Source: Phoebastria nigripes
Taxonomy: Eukaryota > Chordata > Aves > Procellariiformes > Diomedeidae
NCBI GenBank assembly: GCA_035582835.1
Contig: JAYKAV010001267.1
Span: 420,270-484,269, forward strand
DNA length: 64,000 nucleotides
Reading direction: 5' to 3'
Part shown: positions 22,091 to 35,733 of the stretch, in pieces
How the letters are laid out: each line of letters starts with the position of its first letter
Position numbering within the stretch: the first letter of the stretch is position 1
Notes under the pieces: model-generated
What the model was told of the DNA's origin: nothing
The model's input: only the letters and a program-made list of their open reading frames with translations
Database searches by the model: none
Position numbers and translations under genes: made by a program

Positions 22091-25000
22091 CTTTGTACAT
22101 TATTTAATTCAAACACGTACAATAAGAGAAAAATAATGGGAATGTAAGTTTGTACTTATTTCCAGAAAATAGATTCATTTGACAAACAATGTTCCAAGAG
22201 TAAATAAACCTTGTAATGCAATTACTTCAGAACAAATGCACATCAAGCTACTGCAGTCCCATACATCGTACTTCAGCCGTCAACAGCCAATTCATCTGCT
22301 CTGTAGCCAGGACACTTCATTTACAACGTGTAACAGCACACAGATGGTAAGATGCACAAAGCAATGTACGTAAGATAGAATGTTACAAAACACTTGTCAA
22401 AATAAAATATATATGCAAATCATCCCTAGTATTTACAAGAAATAGTTTTAAATTAGAGATCGTTCAGAAGGCATCTCCTACATACAAATGCCACACATAC
22501 AGAAAAAAAGCAGAAAGGCAGTCAAAGAAAGGTACTGCGTTAGTTATGGCTAAAGACCTTTGGCTCCAAAACTCTGTTATAATTATTTTCAAAAGACAAC
22601 TAAAATGTGGAACATTTGAGTAGTCNGTGTTTGAACTCCGTTATTACATGGACCACTAAAACTCAATGTGAAATTTAGCATGGCAAGAGCCACTTGTAAA
22701 ACAACCTTATTATTTTATACATCAAATGCTCCGAGTTAGATGCAATTATGGTTTGGCATTTTCCTAACTCAGTGGGAACACATTTGAGGAGAATTATATT
22801 TTACTGCATCTCATGCATGAAGTCTGAGGTTATCTGCTCAGCAGGCCATCGGGAAGGCTCTGGCTGTGCTTTATCTAAACGAGGCACAAATGTGCTTAGT
22901 AGTTGCCCTAGAACTTTTTATAGTAACTTAAAGCATGCAAAAGCGAGAGGAAAAGAACAGATGTTGCCGTCACACCTTTCTGATCATATGTAAGTTTTGT
23001 CATCAGAAGGAGGATCAGGGCAAGAGTTGCTAGAATACAAACTTTTACATTTTAGTTGCAACTCTTTTTCCCACAGACTCTAAAGTCAGGCTGAACCCCA
23101 AGTAAATATTTGTCTTACTTGTTGGATAATGTAATTGTGTGTTTTCATTTAACTATAATTTGTTTAAAAGATTATGGTGTAGTCTAAATTTGGCCTGTCT
23201 TGTTATATTTTATCTTAATCTGTTGCAAGGTCAGATTGCAAAGAAAGACACAGAGAATATTATAAAACAACCATGTCTATATGTAGGGTACTATATGTAA
23301 AACTCTCCTGAGTAATCTGCACCATGAAATATTTGCTTTTTATGTCTCTGAAATTCACTTCTCGAGAAAAAAACTGCTGCATCCAAAACCATATGCAAAC
23401 ATTTCTGTTCATTTTTAGGGCTAAGGCACCAGCACTACTACATGGGAAGAGCCTTTGTGGGCACTGACATGTCAGGCGATACATCCCAAAACCTCCTTTT
23501 TTTTCCAGCACTCCACAGAACCGAGCCCTGGAAGGAAGTATGTTTTAGCAAAGACACATATGTAAGTAAGTGTGGGTCTCATTATGTCTTCAGGTCCAGC
23601 TGGGAAGGTTTCTGGGTGAGCACTGCAATCCAACTTCAGACATTTTTTGTATCTAGAACAAGTCTTTCAAAATGTGATTATGAAAAACATCATCTCCACT
23701 TCCACAGTACGTGCATCACTTTGGTTTGCAGGCCTGAACGTGGCAAGTGCCCACAAAAATGGGTATGTAAGAAACACAAAAGGGTTACTCATTTAAGGGG
23801 AAGGGCATGCATCCATGCCTGCATTTGGAAGTCTTCTCCTTGTATTTAAATTGAGCATTTAGAATTATCTTTTAAAAAAATCGGAACAGAAATGGCTTGT
23901 TTTAAACATGAAAAGAAAAATACAACCCAGCCAGCTTTTTTCACTAACTTTCCTGTGCATTTTCTTTAAGCTGGATCATTGAAAATGTCAGTGCATATTT
24001 CCAGTTCTTAACTGTTTCAGGTCATCTTCCATCACTATGGGAAAGCACAAGCAATGAAGCTCACTATGCAGTGAACAATTCGGCTGAGCGTCACCAGACT
24101 TTGCATTATTGCTGAGCTATATACACAAGGCATTTGAAATGTACAGTTGTCAAAAGATGTCATTTAAAATCAAAACCACAAACCTGGGCTTTGCAGAAGT
24201 TGCCACAAAGTTATCAAATCACAGAATCTAGCGACTAGTGGGCTTCACAACACTGACGATAAATAAAAATATAGAGGTAACAACAGTAGTAGGAACAAAT
24301 ATATGTTTAAAATGAGGCTTTTTTACATTGTTGTTAAGATGCCTGGCCTCTAGCCCCTTGTTCTTCATATATTACAGATTCATGACAAAGCTGATTGTGT
24401 CCATTGTCAAAGAATACCCTTGGATCTATCCTTATCATCATATAATGCCCCTAATCAGCAGCATAGGATAAAGTATTATAAAGACATTCATAGCAAATCA
24501 GTTCTGAAACATATGGAGTCTTTCTTTCCTTCCATATTACCAGCAGTCTTGTCATCCTTAATGAGAGCTATCAAGCAGAAATGATCAGTGCTGCAAATAT
24601 CCAGATCCTGTTTCTTTCTGGTGCTTTTTAAAAGTTATTCTCCCAAATCAACTTCATGTCATAGGTAAAACCGTAGCAATGCAAATCACGTATTACATAT
24701 GCTGGCCAGAAGTGACCTTAATCGAGTCAGGTTCTTCTCCTTCCAATACAGACTGACAACTCCAAGCAAAAAAATCCATCTCCAGTCCACACAATTTCTC
24801 TGTCCCTTCCAGTAAGGATTTCTCTTTATTTGTGAAGAAATAATTGGTCAAAACCCATTGTCAATTGACTGTGTATAAAAAGCATGGATCCAGACCGCTT
24901 CAGTATATTTACATTACCATTCATCCATTTTCTAAGTCAAGCTGTATGAATACAAAGTGTGAGAACTATGTAACACAGCCAGCAGTCAGCACATACTGTC

Positions 25001-25911
25001 TCAACTCTGACTTTGTACATTCACATTATCTCCATTAGAAAATAAAAAAATACTTTTTACACAGAGAAATAAGCATATTTGAAATATAAAGAAGCATCTC
25101 CCAGGCAAAGAAGTGCGCAAAAAGTGATATAAAAGCTCCATCCTGAAGAGCATACATGCATGCAGTATATTGCTGTGACTGAATGTAATCAGAGATGCCC
25201 TGGGCTCATCTTGTTTCCACTTGCGTGCAATAAATGCACGTATCTTTATAGTCCATTTCACACTCTGTTCATGTTTCTATATGACAGAATAAAATTTCCC
25301 TGTTCCAATCTGGAATACAGTAAGGCCTTGCGGGACGTTCTCCTGCCATTTGGCAATTTAATAGAAAAAGACAGGAAGGATTAGGGTCCACTAAATTCTG
25401 CAACAGCTGGTTAATCACATGGGATGTCTCCACCTGATTTTAATGGGTGGTCTCTGCTCAGTGCCCCAAAAGGAAGGAGAAAACTCCCCTAAGATTCCTT
25501 GTTGATATACCCCTAAGGAAAAATTCCTCCCTATCCTAAATTTGGCCATCAATATAAGGTTAAGAAAAATGAAATGTTACAACGACCTGCATGATTCCAT
25601 CACTACTTCAGCATAACTAAGAAACAGAGATCAAATACTGCTGCTTCAGAGTAACAGCAAGTTGTCTTTGTCAGAAGGGAGACTGCTCTTCATCAGCAAT
25701 GCTGACACATGGCAACATTGACTTCAGAGCAGTCTTGAGGAACTTCATTCTTCTTCTAGACAAAGGTTGTATTTCTGGCTCAAGGGAGCCCAAGGTTTTC
25801 CCTCCAAAACTGGAGATTCACTGAGCTCAAATAAGCTTAACCTTATCTCCAAGGCTCTTCTCTGGAGCAAGTCTCCCTCCGTGCCAATGTCCTTCCCAGG
25901 TCCTTGGCCTC
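22090..25911 (-). other. SPATA13: Probable 3' untranslated region of SPATA13
   Basis: Follows the TGA stop at 25914-25912 in transcript direction and has no coding signal on either strand. Its AT-rich composition and several TGTACA-like motifs suit a long 3' UTR, but the end is uncertain. A stretch at about 25440-25565 resembles an ancient CR1/L3-type LINE fragment. Confidence 0.4.
22103..22108 (-). terminator. SPATA13: Candidate distal polyadenylation signal of SPATA13
   Basis: The complement reads ATTAAA and is followed in transcript direction by a GT-rich stretch (near 22080). It would give a 3' untranslated region of about 3.8 kb. AATAAA-type alternatives lie at 24835-24840 and 21711-21716. 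The choice is a guess from sequence. Confidence 0.35.
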
Positions 25912-26093
25912 TCACTTTTTAAAGGGGGTGAGTTTGTTGAAGGTATGCCAGAAGAGGGATGGCTTCCGCTTGGGTTCTGCCAGGGCAAAAACCTGCTGCT
26001 GCGGGATGCTGGTAGGCACAGTGATGTGGCGCTGATGAATAGGATGCAGGCTTTGGTGTGGAGGAGCCACGGGACACCCGTTATAGCTTACAC
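25912..26093 (-). CDS. SPATA13: SPATA13 last coding exon, C-terminal tail
   Basis: Acceptor TTTGCAG ends at 26094; stop TGA is at 25914-25912. It encodes GVSYNGCPVAPPHQSLHPIH and later PQQQVFALAEPKRKPSLFWH ending NKLTPFKK. This serine/basic tail, with PQQQVF...AEPKRK...FWHTFN, is characteristic of the Asef family C-terminus. The exon starts after one base of a glycine codon, matching the previous exon. Confidence 0.95.
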
Positions 26094-27350
26094 CTGCAAA
26101 AGGAACAGTTTAAGAAAGCATATGAGTCAGCTAGCAGAGGAACCAACACTGGGAAAATTTAAGCACAGGAGCATGGGACAAATTCAGTGGTCAATAAAGC
26201 CAGTATGAATTTTGCCATGATCTTGAATGGAAGCACTACTAAAGGTTACCTTTTCTGATGTTAGACTTTTTTAATTGCTGCATTGATTTGGCTTCGGAAG
26301 AGAATAATACCAGTAAAAATAACATTACAGAATTACCAAAAATAAGCAGCAGTTTCACATAGCCTGGCTATATTGTTTGCACAAGTAAATTCTGGTATTT
26401 CAAAGGAATGACGTAACACAGTAGATACTCGTATTTTAGTCAACTCTCAGAATAAGGCTGTGTAAAATATTGCTACCAGCAAAAATGTTATTTCTTCAAT
26501 TTGGAAAATATTTTTCCAGGCTAATGTTCTCAGACTTTGACCTTTGTGCATTCTGAACAGAATCTCCTGATCACAATTTTCAGCCACTCCCCTGAAAGTC
26601 CGGACAGGTTTTATAGGTATCTAGTGACTGATAAAGAGAAAATGCTTTAATAATATTAATCCCAGGGAGCAGAGGACTACCTAACATCAACTTCTTCACT
26701 CCTAAATTCAGACTTAATCTGGTGCCATTTGCTTAATTTATGCTCTCAACACACTAGAGATTTACCCAAACTTGATTTTAAGATGGAAAAGGACAAAATC
26801 ACAACACATTTTCTGAGAGAGAAAAGGAATAAAAAAGCTGTTTCCAGAGAAACACGTTTCTAGTCCATCCTTCCTTCTAGTCAAGGACAGAAGGAAGACA
26901 TTTTCAGTGTGTTATCATAAATACAGCAACACGTGGCTTGCAAAAAGAACTTGAGGATATTTTAAACAAAGCACAGAATTGCTAAAGAAGAACAAGCTGT
27001 TTGAGTAAAAGCAAAGGAAGGAACCAGTAACCCTCATTTCTAATTTAATCTCTGCATGCACTTTCTTACATCCTTAAATAAACCGCTTGCCTTATCTCTT
27101 GAGTTTCTTCTCTGATAAAAGAGAATACTGTCTTGCCTGTCTGAACGAGACCGGGGAGCTGATTTAGTAGACAGTTTATAAATTGGAATTTGATATTAAA
27201 ATACAGGATAATGGAAATTATTTGAACTCCATGTAAACCATAAAAATTTTTTATAAGATTGAAGAACTCAGCCATAGCCAGATTGTACTATTTCCTAATA
27301 TAAAGGACACTGGAACACAGTAAGAATGTAAAGCAATTCTGAACACCCAC
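26094..27350 (-). other. SPATA13: SPATA13 intron before the last exon
   Basis: About 1.3 kb of AT-rich noncoding DNA; no recognisable gene or repeat. Confidence 0.8.
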
Positions 27351-27425
27351 CTTTAATTTTTCCATGCCTTGACTTACGGGCATTCTGCATGGCTTGTTTC
27401 TTCTGGTTTTCTGAGATTTCCATTC
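27351..27425 (-). CDS. SPATA13: SPATA13 penultimate coding exon
   Basis: A 75-base exon with split glycine codons at both ends (acceptor ACATAG at 27426, donor GTGGGT at 27350). It encodes MEISENQKKQAMQNARKSRH then GKIK, a basic linker after the PH domain. It is too short to stand out as an open frame but fits between its neighbours in frame. Confidence 0.92.
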
Positions 27426-30400
27426 CTATGTCAAAGTGTAAATTAGGGCACTGGGATAAAAACACTGTATCTAATACTTGATTACATTAAATCAAAACAA
27501 ATAAGTAAACTATATTTTAAACAATTTTTAGTAAATCTTAATAATAATATACCTGAAGTTTTTAGAAGTATGTTTTACTTTGTCATATAAATTTAAAGAT
27601 AGCTTTTCACTGGGATAACAATAGGAACATTAATTTGCCTGTAGATTACTGCGAAAAGCTGCTTTCCAGTTCCTGCAAATGGCAATCACTGGGGAAACTA
27701 ACCACACAAAAAGTTCTTTTTACAGATAAGTCCAGATAACAAGAGATTAAAAAAAACACTTCTGAAAGCTACAAGCCAGCAAGTAATAGATCACAAATGC
27801 AGAATCTGTTTCTTTTTTCACTCTGAGCTAACTTGGGGTAACAAATTGAAGTCACTGGTATCGCAGTCATACAAATTTGGGTATCTTTCCCTCCACTCGG
27901 AGGAGACAGTATCATATAATCTGGCAGACACCGAAGCAGGCTGTGATGTGGTTGTGGCTGCATCAGACTGGGGATCCCTCACTCCTGTTTCTCATATACT
28001 TGTTTGCATACTTGTATGACTTACATGATGCTATAGTATGTGGTCAACCCTATGCTATTTACTATCTTGTGATAGGTGGATGACTGATCTGTGCTGAGTA
28101 CAGAGATGCCAGACATCTGCTATGAAAGGTGACACCAGTGATTGGTGTCGTCTGGAGCCCATGTACAGGCACTCCAGTCTCCTCTCCCTGTGTATAAGAC
28201 AGTTGAGATACATGGATATGTTACGTTTGCACAAGGAGACAACAGGGTGCACGTGCTGTCACTCATTTCGCTCATATGCACATAAAGAGCACAGAAGTTG
28301 CAATTCAAAGTCAGAATGAAGTGTCTGGTTTGGTTCTATTTTGCATCTTCCTGCACTTCTGTATACTTTTAAAATTCCCTTCACTTTTTTAGCCTGAACT
28401 TAAGAAGTTACTACAAATCAGCCTATTAGCTTATAATATAACAGCAGTTAGCCATAATTTTGGGGTAGCAGAAGTTTATTTTATTCTGCAGGTTTTTTTT
28501 CCTTTATAGAAACAAGGAAACAGATTTTAAAAAATGAAAGCGATTTCATCAACAGAGATCAGACCACTTTCTTAGGGTTACTATTAGTGGTTTGGAGAGG
28601 GATTTTCTGGCTGTGGCCTTTTCTTCCCATATATTCATAAAAGCTAAGAAAAGCTAGATATGGTTTGGGAGACAGTGACTCGCACCAAAGTGTCTTTGAA
28701 AATAGAAGTAAAATGCCATTTGCAGTTCTGAATTGGAAGAGTATGTATTTGTTCTCTGAGTGGTTAGATTAGAGGCTTTGTGTGAAGTCCAGCAAGATAG
28801 CTTACAAAATCAACAAGATAAATTTAAACCTGAGGTTGAGAATACTGGCGCCTGTCCACTGGTTTTGGCTAAAGGAAATGTTCAATTATGCCAAAAAAAT
28901 GAAATTTTAGAAAAGAAGCAGTCTTCTGGGTAATGGAGAAAACATCCAAGCCACTGTGACTCACAAGACCAGATGCACATTAGCTATTACAACTCAACCA
29001 TCTTTCCTCTGGTTCATGATACCTGTGCCAAAACAGGTACATCGGAATAATGAGTTGCGACATTTGAAAAGCAGGTTTCCAGAAGGCTGGCTATTACATG
29101 GGCAGAAAAGACTGCTTGTGCCTATGTGCCATTATCAAAAATACAGTTTCTCATTATACTGAATTTTCTTCGCTATATTGCACAGTGCCTGAAGAGCAGC
29201 AAGCACGATGGACCCTCCCTTGCAATCCTTGCACTCAGCACTATGGGAATTCATGACCCAGCCCTAAATAAGGGTTAGTGCTATTACGACAAATCTCATC
29301 GTTATCACTGCCACTGCCACCACTGTTGAATGGTTACCCTTTTGAATATCATATGTTGATTTTCATGAGGTCCCAGTAGAATAAATAATGACATTTAGGG
29401 CTGTAGCTGCTACACCTCTGCAGTTTCCTCATGCTTGGGGATTTCTGCAGCAGTGTCACTTAGAAGGAATGGTAACACCCCACTGCCTGCACAAGGCAGA
29501 CCGGCTGCTGCCCAGGGCAAGCGCTAGTGTGAGCCTCAGAAGCATCCTGACATACAGCATTTAGCCTGCTCAACATACTCTCCCAGTGCTCCATAAAGCA
29601 ACCACTGCAGGAGGAGCTGTAGATACAGATTCGAAGAGCTCAAGAATGCTCCTCAGAAAGGATGGGAATGGAAAATGTTCACATTTTATCTTCTTTTGCT
29701 CAGTCCTGCTCACAAAAGTGCAGGAGCTGTGATTTATTCCGTATTGTCCTTCCATATGACTGTACTACTGTTCTCATTGTATGCTGGAATGGAGGCTTTC
29801 TGTAACTTTGTTGTAAGAAGGATGGTTTGGACACTCATTGTCAGATCCTCTGCACTGCTTTATTACCTTTTGATCACCTTCACCCTTTTGCAATATCCAC
29901 TTTATTTTAGAGTTCTGTTTAGGTGAATTAGAAAAGGCAGCCACCACCCATCCCCATGAGCACAAGGTGACTGAACAAGCTCTACACAGAGCAACTCATG
30001 AAAGCCATCAGTGTTGTGCCCAACAGGATCATAATGTCACACGGTGATGTTCAGCACAGGAGAAGAGTTGGTTTTGAAAAGTTTGGAAAGTTTGAGGAAC
30101 GTTTAGCTGTGGCTGCTTCATTGTTTACTCTAGACTTGAGACAATTGGGGTTAATTGCAACAGGTGGTGCAATGGGGAAGAGTTAAAACTGGTTTTAGAG
30201 TATGAATTGGTAAACTTGAAAGTATTTTCTTCAGCTTACGGACTATCTACAANATATATGGAGGAGGCCTTATTTTTGTCATATTTACAACAGTATCAAA
30301 CAAGGGAAAGCCACTAAGATCAAAAGGTTTACATTTGTAATTTAAGGGTTATTCCTGTCTTCCTATTCTTCTGACCAGATGTTTTAAGTGAACATAGAAT

Positions 30401-31370
30401 ATGAGATTTGGCATCTTGTTTAAATTCTAATAATTTCTGAGTTATATCATCCACTTCACTGCACTTCCAATTTTAACCTGCTGTCATCCAAAGCCTAAGC
30501 CTGAAGAGTGTTATAAAAAGAAGTTCTCATGCAGTCAACACACACAGATGCACTAATATTTTCATTACTTCTTTAGGAATATTAAAAAGAGTTTTATTTT
30601 CCTTATTAGTGTTGCTGTCTTCTTTGTGTATGTTTTGCCAATGAAATTTTGCTGGAGCTTTTGTCACTGATCTTAAAGGAAGCACGAGACTATGCAAAAA
30701 AAAAAAATTTAAATAACAATCCTAAATGTACGTTCACACAGAAGACACTGTCCTTAGAGTGTCCCACAGGCTGTGGGTCTAAAGCTGATCCTAGGATTTG
30801 CTACCTTTTTCCCTGCTCACTCAAGATTAGGCTTCATTTCTCCGTAAACTGCCCAGTGGTGCTATTGTTGGGTCTGTAACTAATGATACCATGCAACTGC
30901 ACAGGTCTCCTGGACACAGGAGGTGCCATTATATGACATGGACAGTATAAATCTACAATTATTGCTGCTTGGCATTACAATAAAGTGTCCTTTATGAACA
31001 GATGGTTTGGGCCAATGATTCATACAAAAGTGCTAGGATTTTGGATGGATTTTTATTATTGATAGGTCTTTGTGAATTGCATCTTGTCATATCTCATATC
31101 TCATTCTGCTCCATAATGCACCAGAATCACATGGGTTATGCTGTGACACGGATGTCATAGGTAACTGCCCTGGACCTTTGGCCCACAATGACAGGGATAC
31201 ACACACACCTGGATAGGCTTCACTTACACAGTTAAAGGTCATGTCGGGTAAGAAAGAGACACCAGTCCCAAGAGCAGAGTGCACATCTGCACAAAGCATA
31301 AAGAACTGTAAAAGCAAGAACATTCCCCTTTGTTTTTACCACCTTTTAGAGAGGAAATCCTTCCACTCAC
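27426..31370 (-). other. SPATA13: SPATA13 intron
   Basis: About 3.9 kb. No coding signal on either strand; open frames up to 83 codons lack features. One unresolved base at 30253. Confidence 0.8.
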
Positions 31371-31743
31371 CCATTTCCTTGTCTTCCTGAACTCTTCTCC
31401 TTTCACTTTCGCATGCCTCCATCCATCTGTTTTTATCCTCCTGTTTTTTTGCACAGAACAAATGAATCTCTTCTGTTGCTCTGTTTATTATCTTAAAAGC
31501 ATTCTTGACATTAATGTTAAAGTCTTTGTCTCTGCCATCTTCAGTGTCCACAATTTCCATCTCATCCATGTCAATACGATCCTTATAATACAAGATGTCC
31601 CTTCTCAGTAAGTCCTTCTTACAGAACACAAGCTGATGGTCAAAAAGGAAGAAAGTCCTCTGCTGGCTTTTGCCTTGCTTTGATATTTTGGTCAGTTCTC
31701 CTGAGTGGATCAGTTCTGAGCTTCTGGCTAACACATCTGGTCC
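31371..31743 (-). CDS. SPATA13: SPATA13 PH-domain exon
   Basis: Acceptor TTCTTAG ends at 31744, donor GTGAGT starts at 31370; 373 bases encode residues 577-700. The exon carries most of the PH domain: [20 protein letters not shown] (strands 1-2), [32 protein letters not shown], and the final helix with [20 protein letters not shown]. The invariant Trp of the PH C-terminal helix is present. The PH domain packs on DH and helps membrane targeting (family knowledge). Confidence 0.96.
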
Positions 31744-32312
31744 CTAAGAAGAGATATATATACACACATATGTATGTAGTAAGTAAATAATATTTTAAGA
31801 TCTTACTGTGTGCCTAACCAGTCTCATTTTATAATCAAGTCTTAAGTTCATTCGTTTTTCTTGTATTTTTATTACTAGATTTGAAAATGTCATAGAACGT
31901 AGATAATCTCATACAGGCAAACTCAATGAATGTAGTTCTGCTCTACTTTATTTCTGCATAAATCAGGAGGAAACTCATTAAAGTCAGTGAAGCAGGTTCA
32001 AGTTCTGACAGAACTACCAAAAATCAAAAGGAGATTCTATAGGTCTAGCATTTTAAAAAAATCCATTTGTCATCTCAATCCAGTGCCATCTCAAAGTGTC
32101 CATGTTAATACATGCTGCTCTTCCTGATTTATGAACAAGGTAATCAGTAACAGAATCACTGCAAATGAAGCAACTGGACTTTCAACTGAGCAATGACCAG
32201 TTGAAAAGTAGACACCATAAACTACCTACTATGCAGAAAGACATATCCCATAGAGGACATGAAGTACTGTACACAGTACCTTTGCTCAGGAAAGGGACAG
32301 GCTGACACTTAC
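31744..32312 (-). other. SPATA13: SPATA13 intron
   Basis: About 570 bases of noncoding DNA. A stretch near 31958-32005 has AAATCAGGAGGAAACTC...AAGTCAGTGAAG, resembling a piece of the ancient palindromic repeat seen at about 43.0 kb. Confidence 0.7.
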
Positions 32313-32442
32313 CTCCCAGTCTACGATAGAGACTTGCCAACGTGCAATCTTGTCTATGCTTTCTAGTCTTCGTTTTCGCTCATTGATCAGGCACGCTACG
32401 TTCTTCATAGCCTCATATGCAGCTTTTATGTTGTTATAATCA
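32313..32442 (-). CDS. SPATA13: SPATA13 DH-domain exon (C-terminal part)
   Basis: Acceptor TTTCACAG (AG at 32444-32443) and donor GTAAGT (32312) frame 130 bases. The peptide [20 protein letters not shown] then [20 protein letters not shown] is the last DH helix and DH-PH linker (residues 534-576). It begins by completing a split serine codon. Confidence 0.95.
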
Positions 32443-34855
32443 CTGTGAAATGTAGGCACGTTTCAACAACCACTTATGCAATGGGGATATGATGCAATCA
32501 CAAACTGTGACACAGTGCTTGAAGTATTAGCCCACATTACCCATTTATCCCTCTACTCAGGGTACTTAAATAAGAGAAACCTGATTCTCAGCTATCCTGA
32601 ACCCCACATAGTAGTCTGTACAATTCAATGCTGCTGTACTGCTAGGCTTTGTCCAGGAGCAAATTATTAAACTGGTGGAAGGAGGCAGAGGAGGCAGACT
32701 AATTAATTGAAATACTGTCTCTACTGAAAACAATGGTAGAACTCCCATTGACCTCAGTGATACCTACATGTCACCAAAGGAATTTGTTTTTAAGCAAGAT
32801 TTTAGTGGGATTTTATTGGGAAGAGCATTCCTTTAATTGTGTTTAACAACTGTATTTTCTCCTTCTTGTTCCTAATGGCTGGGTCAATGAACGCCAACGG
32901 AGAACGCTATGTGGACAGAAAAAATACCGAAAGCAACCTCAAACAGGGTGAGCGAGGGACCAAAGAACACGGGCACCGAAGAGAGGAATTAAAGGTGACA
33001 ATGCTGACAAAGTGGCCTGTTATCATGGAACAAGTGTGTGAGAGCCAAGACGGTCACCTTCCCCTGCCTGCTCCAGGTCAAATGCAAGCCTCCTGTCCTT
33101 CTTCCATCGCTCCGCTCCCCTCCTCCTTTCCCTGAGCTCCCCACATGCTTATGAATCTCCCCAACCTGTAGGCAGGTTTTCGTTCCCCTTTGAATAGCAT
33201 CCATCACTCCTTCACCTTCCTCAAATGGAGTCTCTGAGAAGAGAGAAGGAAAGAGACGTATTTCTTGCCTTAGAGTCCCAGCAGAGCAGCTGCCTTCCCT
33301 CCTTTATCAGAACACCTCTTGCAGAAAAGGAAGCCAGAGGTAGAAAACAGGACGAGCCAGAAATAAATCCTACAAAGGGGTCAGCCTCGCTGTCCTTTTT
33401 ATCTGCTTCTATCTCGTTCCCATTTTCATTGGCTGCTGCTGATGGATGCGCTTCCCTTCTAAATCTGTGTGTTACTCTATTTATATGTATGGAAACTCTT
33501 TTTCTGCCACACTGTATACAAAAAGCGAGATTAACAATAACAGGATCCTACTAACTTCGGGGAGATGTCCCACAGGGTGACCGCATGATATCCATGGTGC
33601 TACTCTTGCCCTTCCTTATCTCAGTTCCTCCTTTCTCTGTTGGTGTGTGCGTTATTCCACACTTGCTGCATAACCTGTGGCCTTCACAGCAGGCTGTGCA
33701 CATCGGATCTTCAAACTTTTTATGAAAACAAAACAAAAAGCTGCCAAAAAACCCAGTTGGCTGGAGCTTTACCAAGGATCCATGTGGGTGTAGGCCTGCA
33801 TGTTTGTGAGCATCTCTGTACACTGGGTGCCTGTCTGTGCTTGTAGGCATCTCTGGATGCTGTGCCACAGAAGAGGAAAACAGGTACTATGGGGGGAAGG
33901 TGGCAAGACCTTGCTGTCACTTCATCTGCAGGTTTAATAGCTCACAGAATAATCTTTCTAAAATTAGTAGCAGTGAAAGAGATACCCATGTTAGTAATTG
34001 TTATTGCAGGACTTCCCAGGTAGCCACAGAACTGAATGGAGGCATTTCACACCTGAATGTCAGTACTTCACATTCCCTATATTTTGCCCCTGGCAAAAAT
34101 CCCATGGTCTCCAAGGGGAGTTTTCTCAAGGTTAGAGAAGTGCAGACTTTGGCCAAGGAAGCATTGCCTCAGGCTGCATTTGGACTTTGAGCACAGGGGT
34201 CACAATGGAACATTTTTCTTGCCGTTGTACAAGGTAAAAAGGCAGACATTTAAAGATAAAATCGTAATTTAGTCAAAGATTTAATCAGCTCAGGGGTATA
34301 CTGGAAAGGCTAATAACCTGCAACTTCAATTCTTATTTATCCCAGCTGAAAATCTAGTATCTGGACTTTACTGCAAACAAAGGCAATGTTTATTACTAAT
34401 AAGTTTCTAAAAAACATTCCTTCCAAACTTGCTCAGATTGTGTTTTTTTCTAAGGCCCTCTTTACCTTTTCTGGTGTCCACATTTATGCAGCTTCCCCCT
34501 TTCTTCTGTGGATTTCCTTCTCCTTCATTTCTTTGACACACTGGCTTTTTTCCACTCTGATTTACACATCCCTCCCTGCATCCTATTTCAGCACCTTCTT
34601 CCTTTCCTTCTCCCTCTGTCACTTATTCCTCATTCTGTCTTACATCCTGTCAGTCCCCTNTGCTGCATTTTCAGATACTGTTTTTGTTAATATTTGTGAT
34701 GGTTCCAAGATGCCCATCTAGTAAAGAGCTCCTGTCTGTAGTGGTCAGTGGGAGTTTTGCTCCTTATCTCAAAAGCCTCAGTGTTGTGTCACCCAGAAAG
34801 CTTGAGTAATTAGGTGTTATTACTATTATAAGATTTGTTTTTTTCATTCTCTCAC
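32443..34855 (-). other. SPATA13: SPATA13 intron
   Basis: About 2.4 kb. Plus-strand open frames of 98-117 codons at 32839-34190 and 34386-34721 show no conserved domain and are probably chance. Confidence 0.75.
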
Positions 34856-35088
34856 CTGTGCTCCTGAGTGGTGTATTTGAGCAATTCTGCAAGCTGCAGA
34901 GGGTATTTGCAGATTTTCTGAACGGGAGTGAGAAGAAAACCATCAATGGCAATGTCAATCATCTGCTGAAGCAAGCGACAGGCCTCAAAGAAGTGACGGT
35001 ATTTGCCCTGTTTCATTAGTTTGGCAAGTTCAATGCAGGCACTGGGATGATTGTTACAATACTCTGAATAAATAGCAAAGCCTTCTTG
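34856..35088 (-). CDS. SPATA13: SPATA13 DH-domain exon (core)
   Basis: Acceptor ATAG (AG at 35090-35089) sits after a poly-T tract; donor GTGAGA starts at 34855. The 233 bases encode residues 456-532, including [32 protein letters not shown] and [24 protein letters not shown]-type sequence is the hallmark of conserved region 3 of DH domains, which contacts the Rho GTPase. Confidence 0.97.
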
Positions 35089-35733
35089 CTATAAAAAAAA
35101 AAAAGTCAAAACTTTAACTAAAGTATTTGTTTATAAAGGAGGAAAGAAATTTTTGTAACTTCTATTATATCTGATTAGATTAATTAATCCATTTCCTATA
35201 TTGTTTCCAGGCTGATCAGCCTTGAAACTATGCAGAAATCTACTTTGTAACTGTCAAAACTATGTACCTTCTTTGTAAGAACACAGAAATAGAGGCCTCC
35301 AATGAGTCAGGATAATCAAACCCACTTTAAGAAGTANTTTTCTTTGGGGAAGACAGCTATAGGCTTAGCAAGTGTCTGTCATGAATTCACAGCCTCTTTC
35401 CCCACCACCTTCTTTCCTTATTTTCTTCAGGAAGTTTTTGCATGCCCAGGATGAGATCACTGCAAATAGTCCAGCTCATCTGTGATCATTACAGTTTTGA
35501 AAAGGAAACTTAAAATTGTGTACAAAGTTACATGCTTGCTAGAGATGAGGAGAAATCTAAAACATTTAAATAATTCCTTAATTGTAAATTATTTTACATT
35601 NTAAAATGCTATCTATACATAGTTTAGTATTTGATAAGCACTTGTTACTAAAATCCCCTCCTAACATGGTAACTTAGGATTTTCTTATCGTATTTTGTTA
35701 ATTTCATAAATAAAATTGACTTTTGCAACGTAC
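35089..35733 (-). other. SPATA13: SPATA13 intron
   Basis: About 645 bases, AT-rich, with unresolved bases at 35337 and 35601. No feature seen. Confidence 0.8.

Noticed and set aside
32839..34190. Cluster of plus-strand frames of about 100 codons in a SPATA13 intron
   Set aside because: No recognisable motif and no continuity by splicing between them; probably chance frames.
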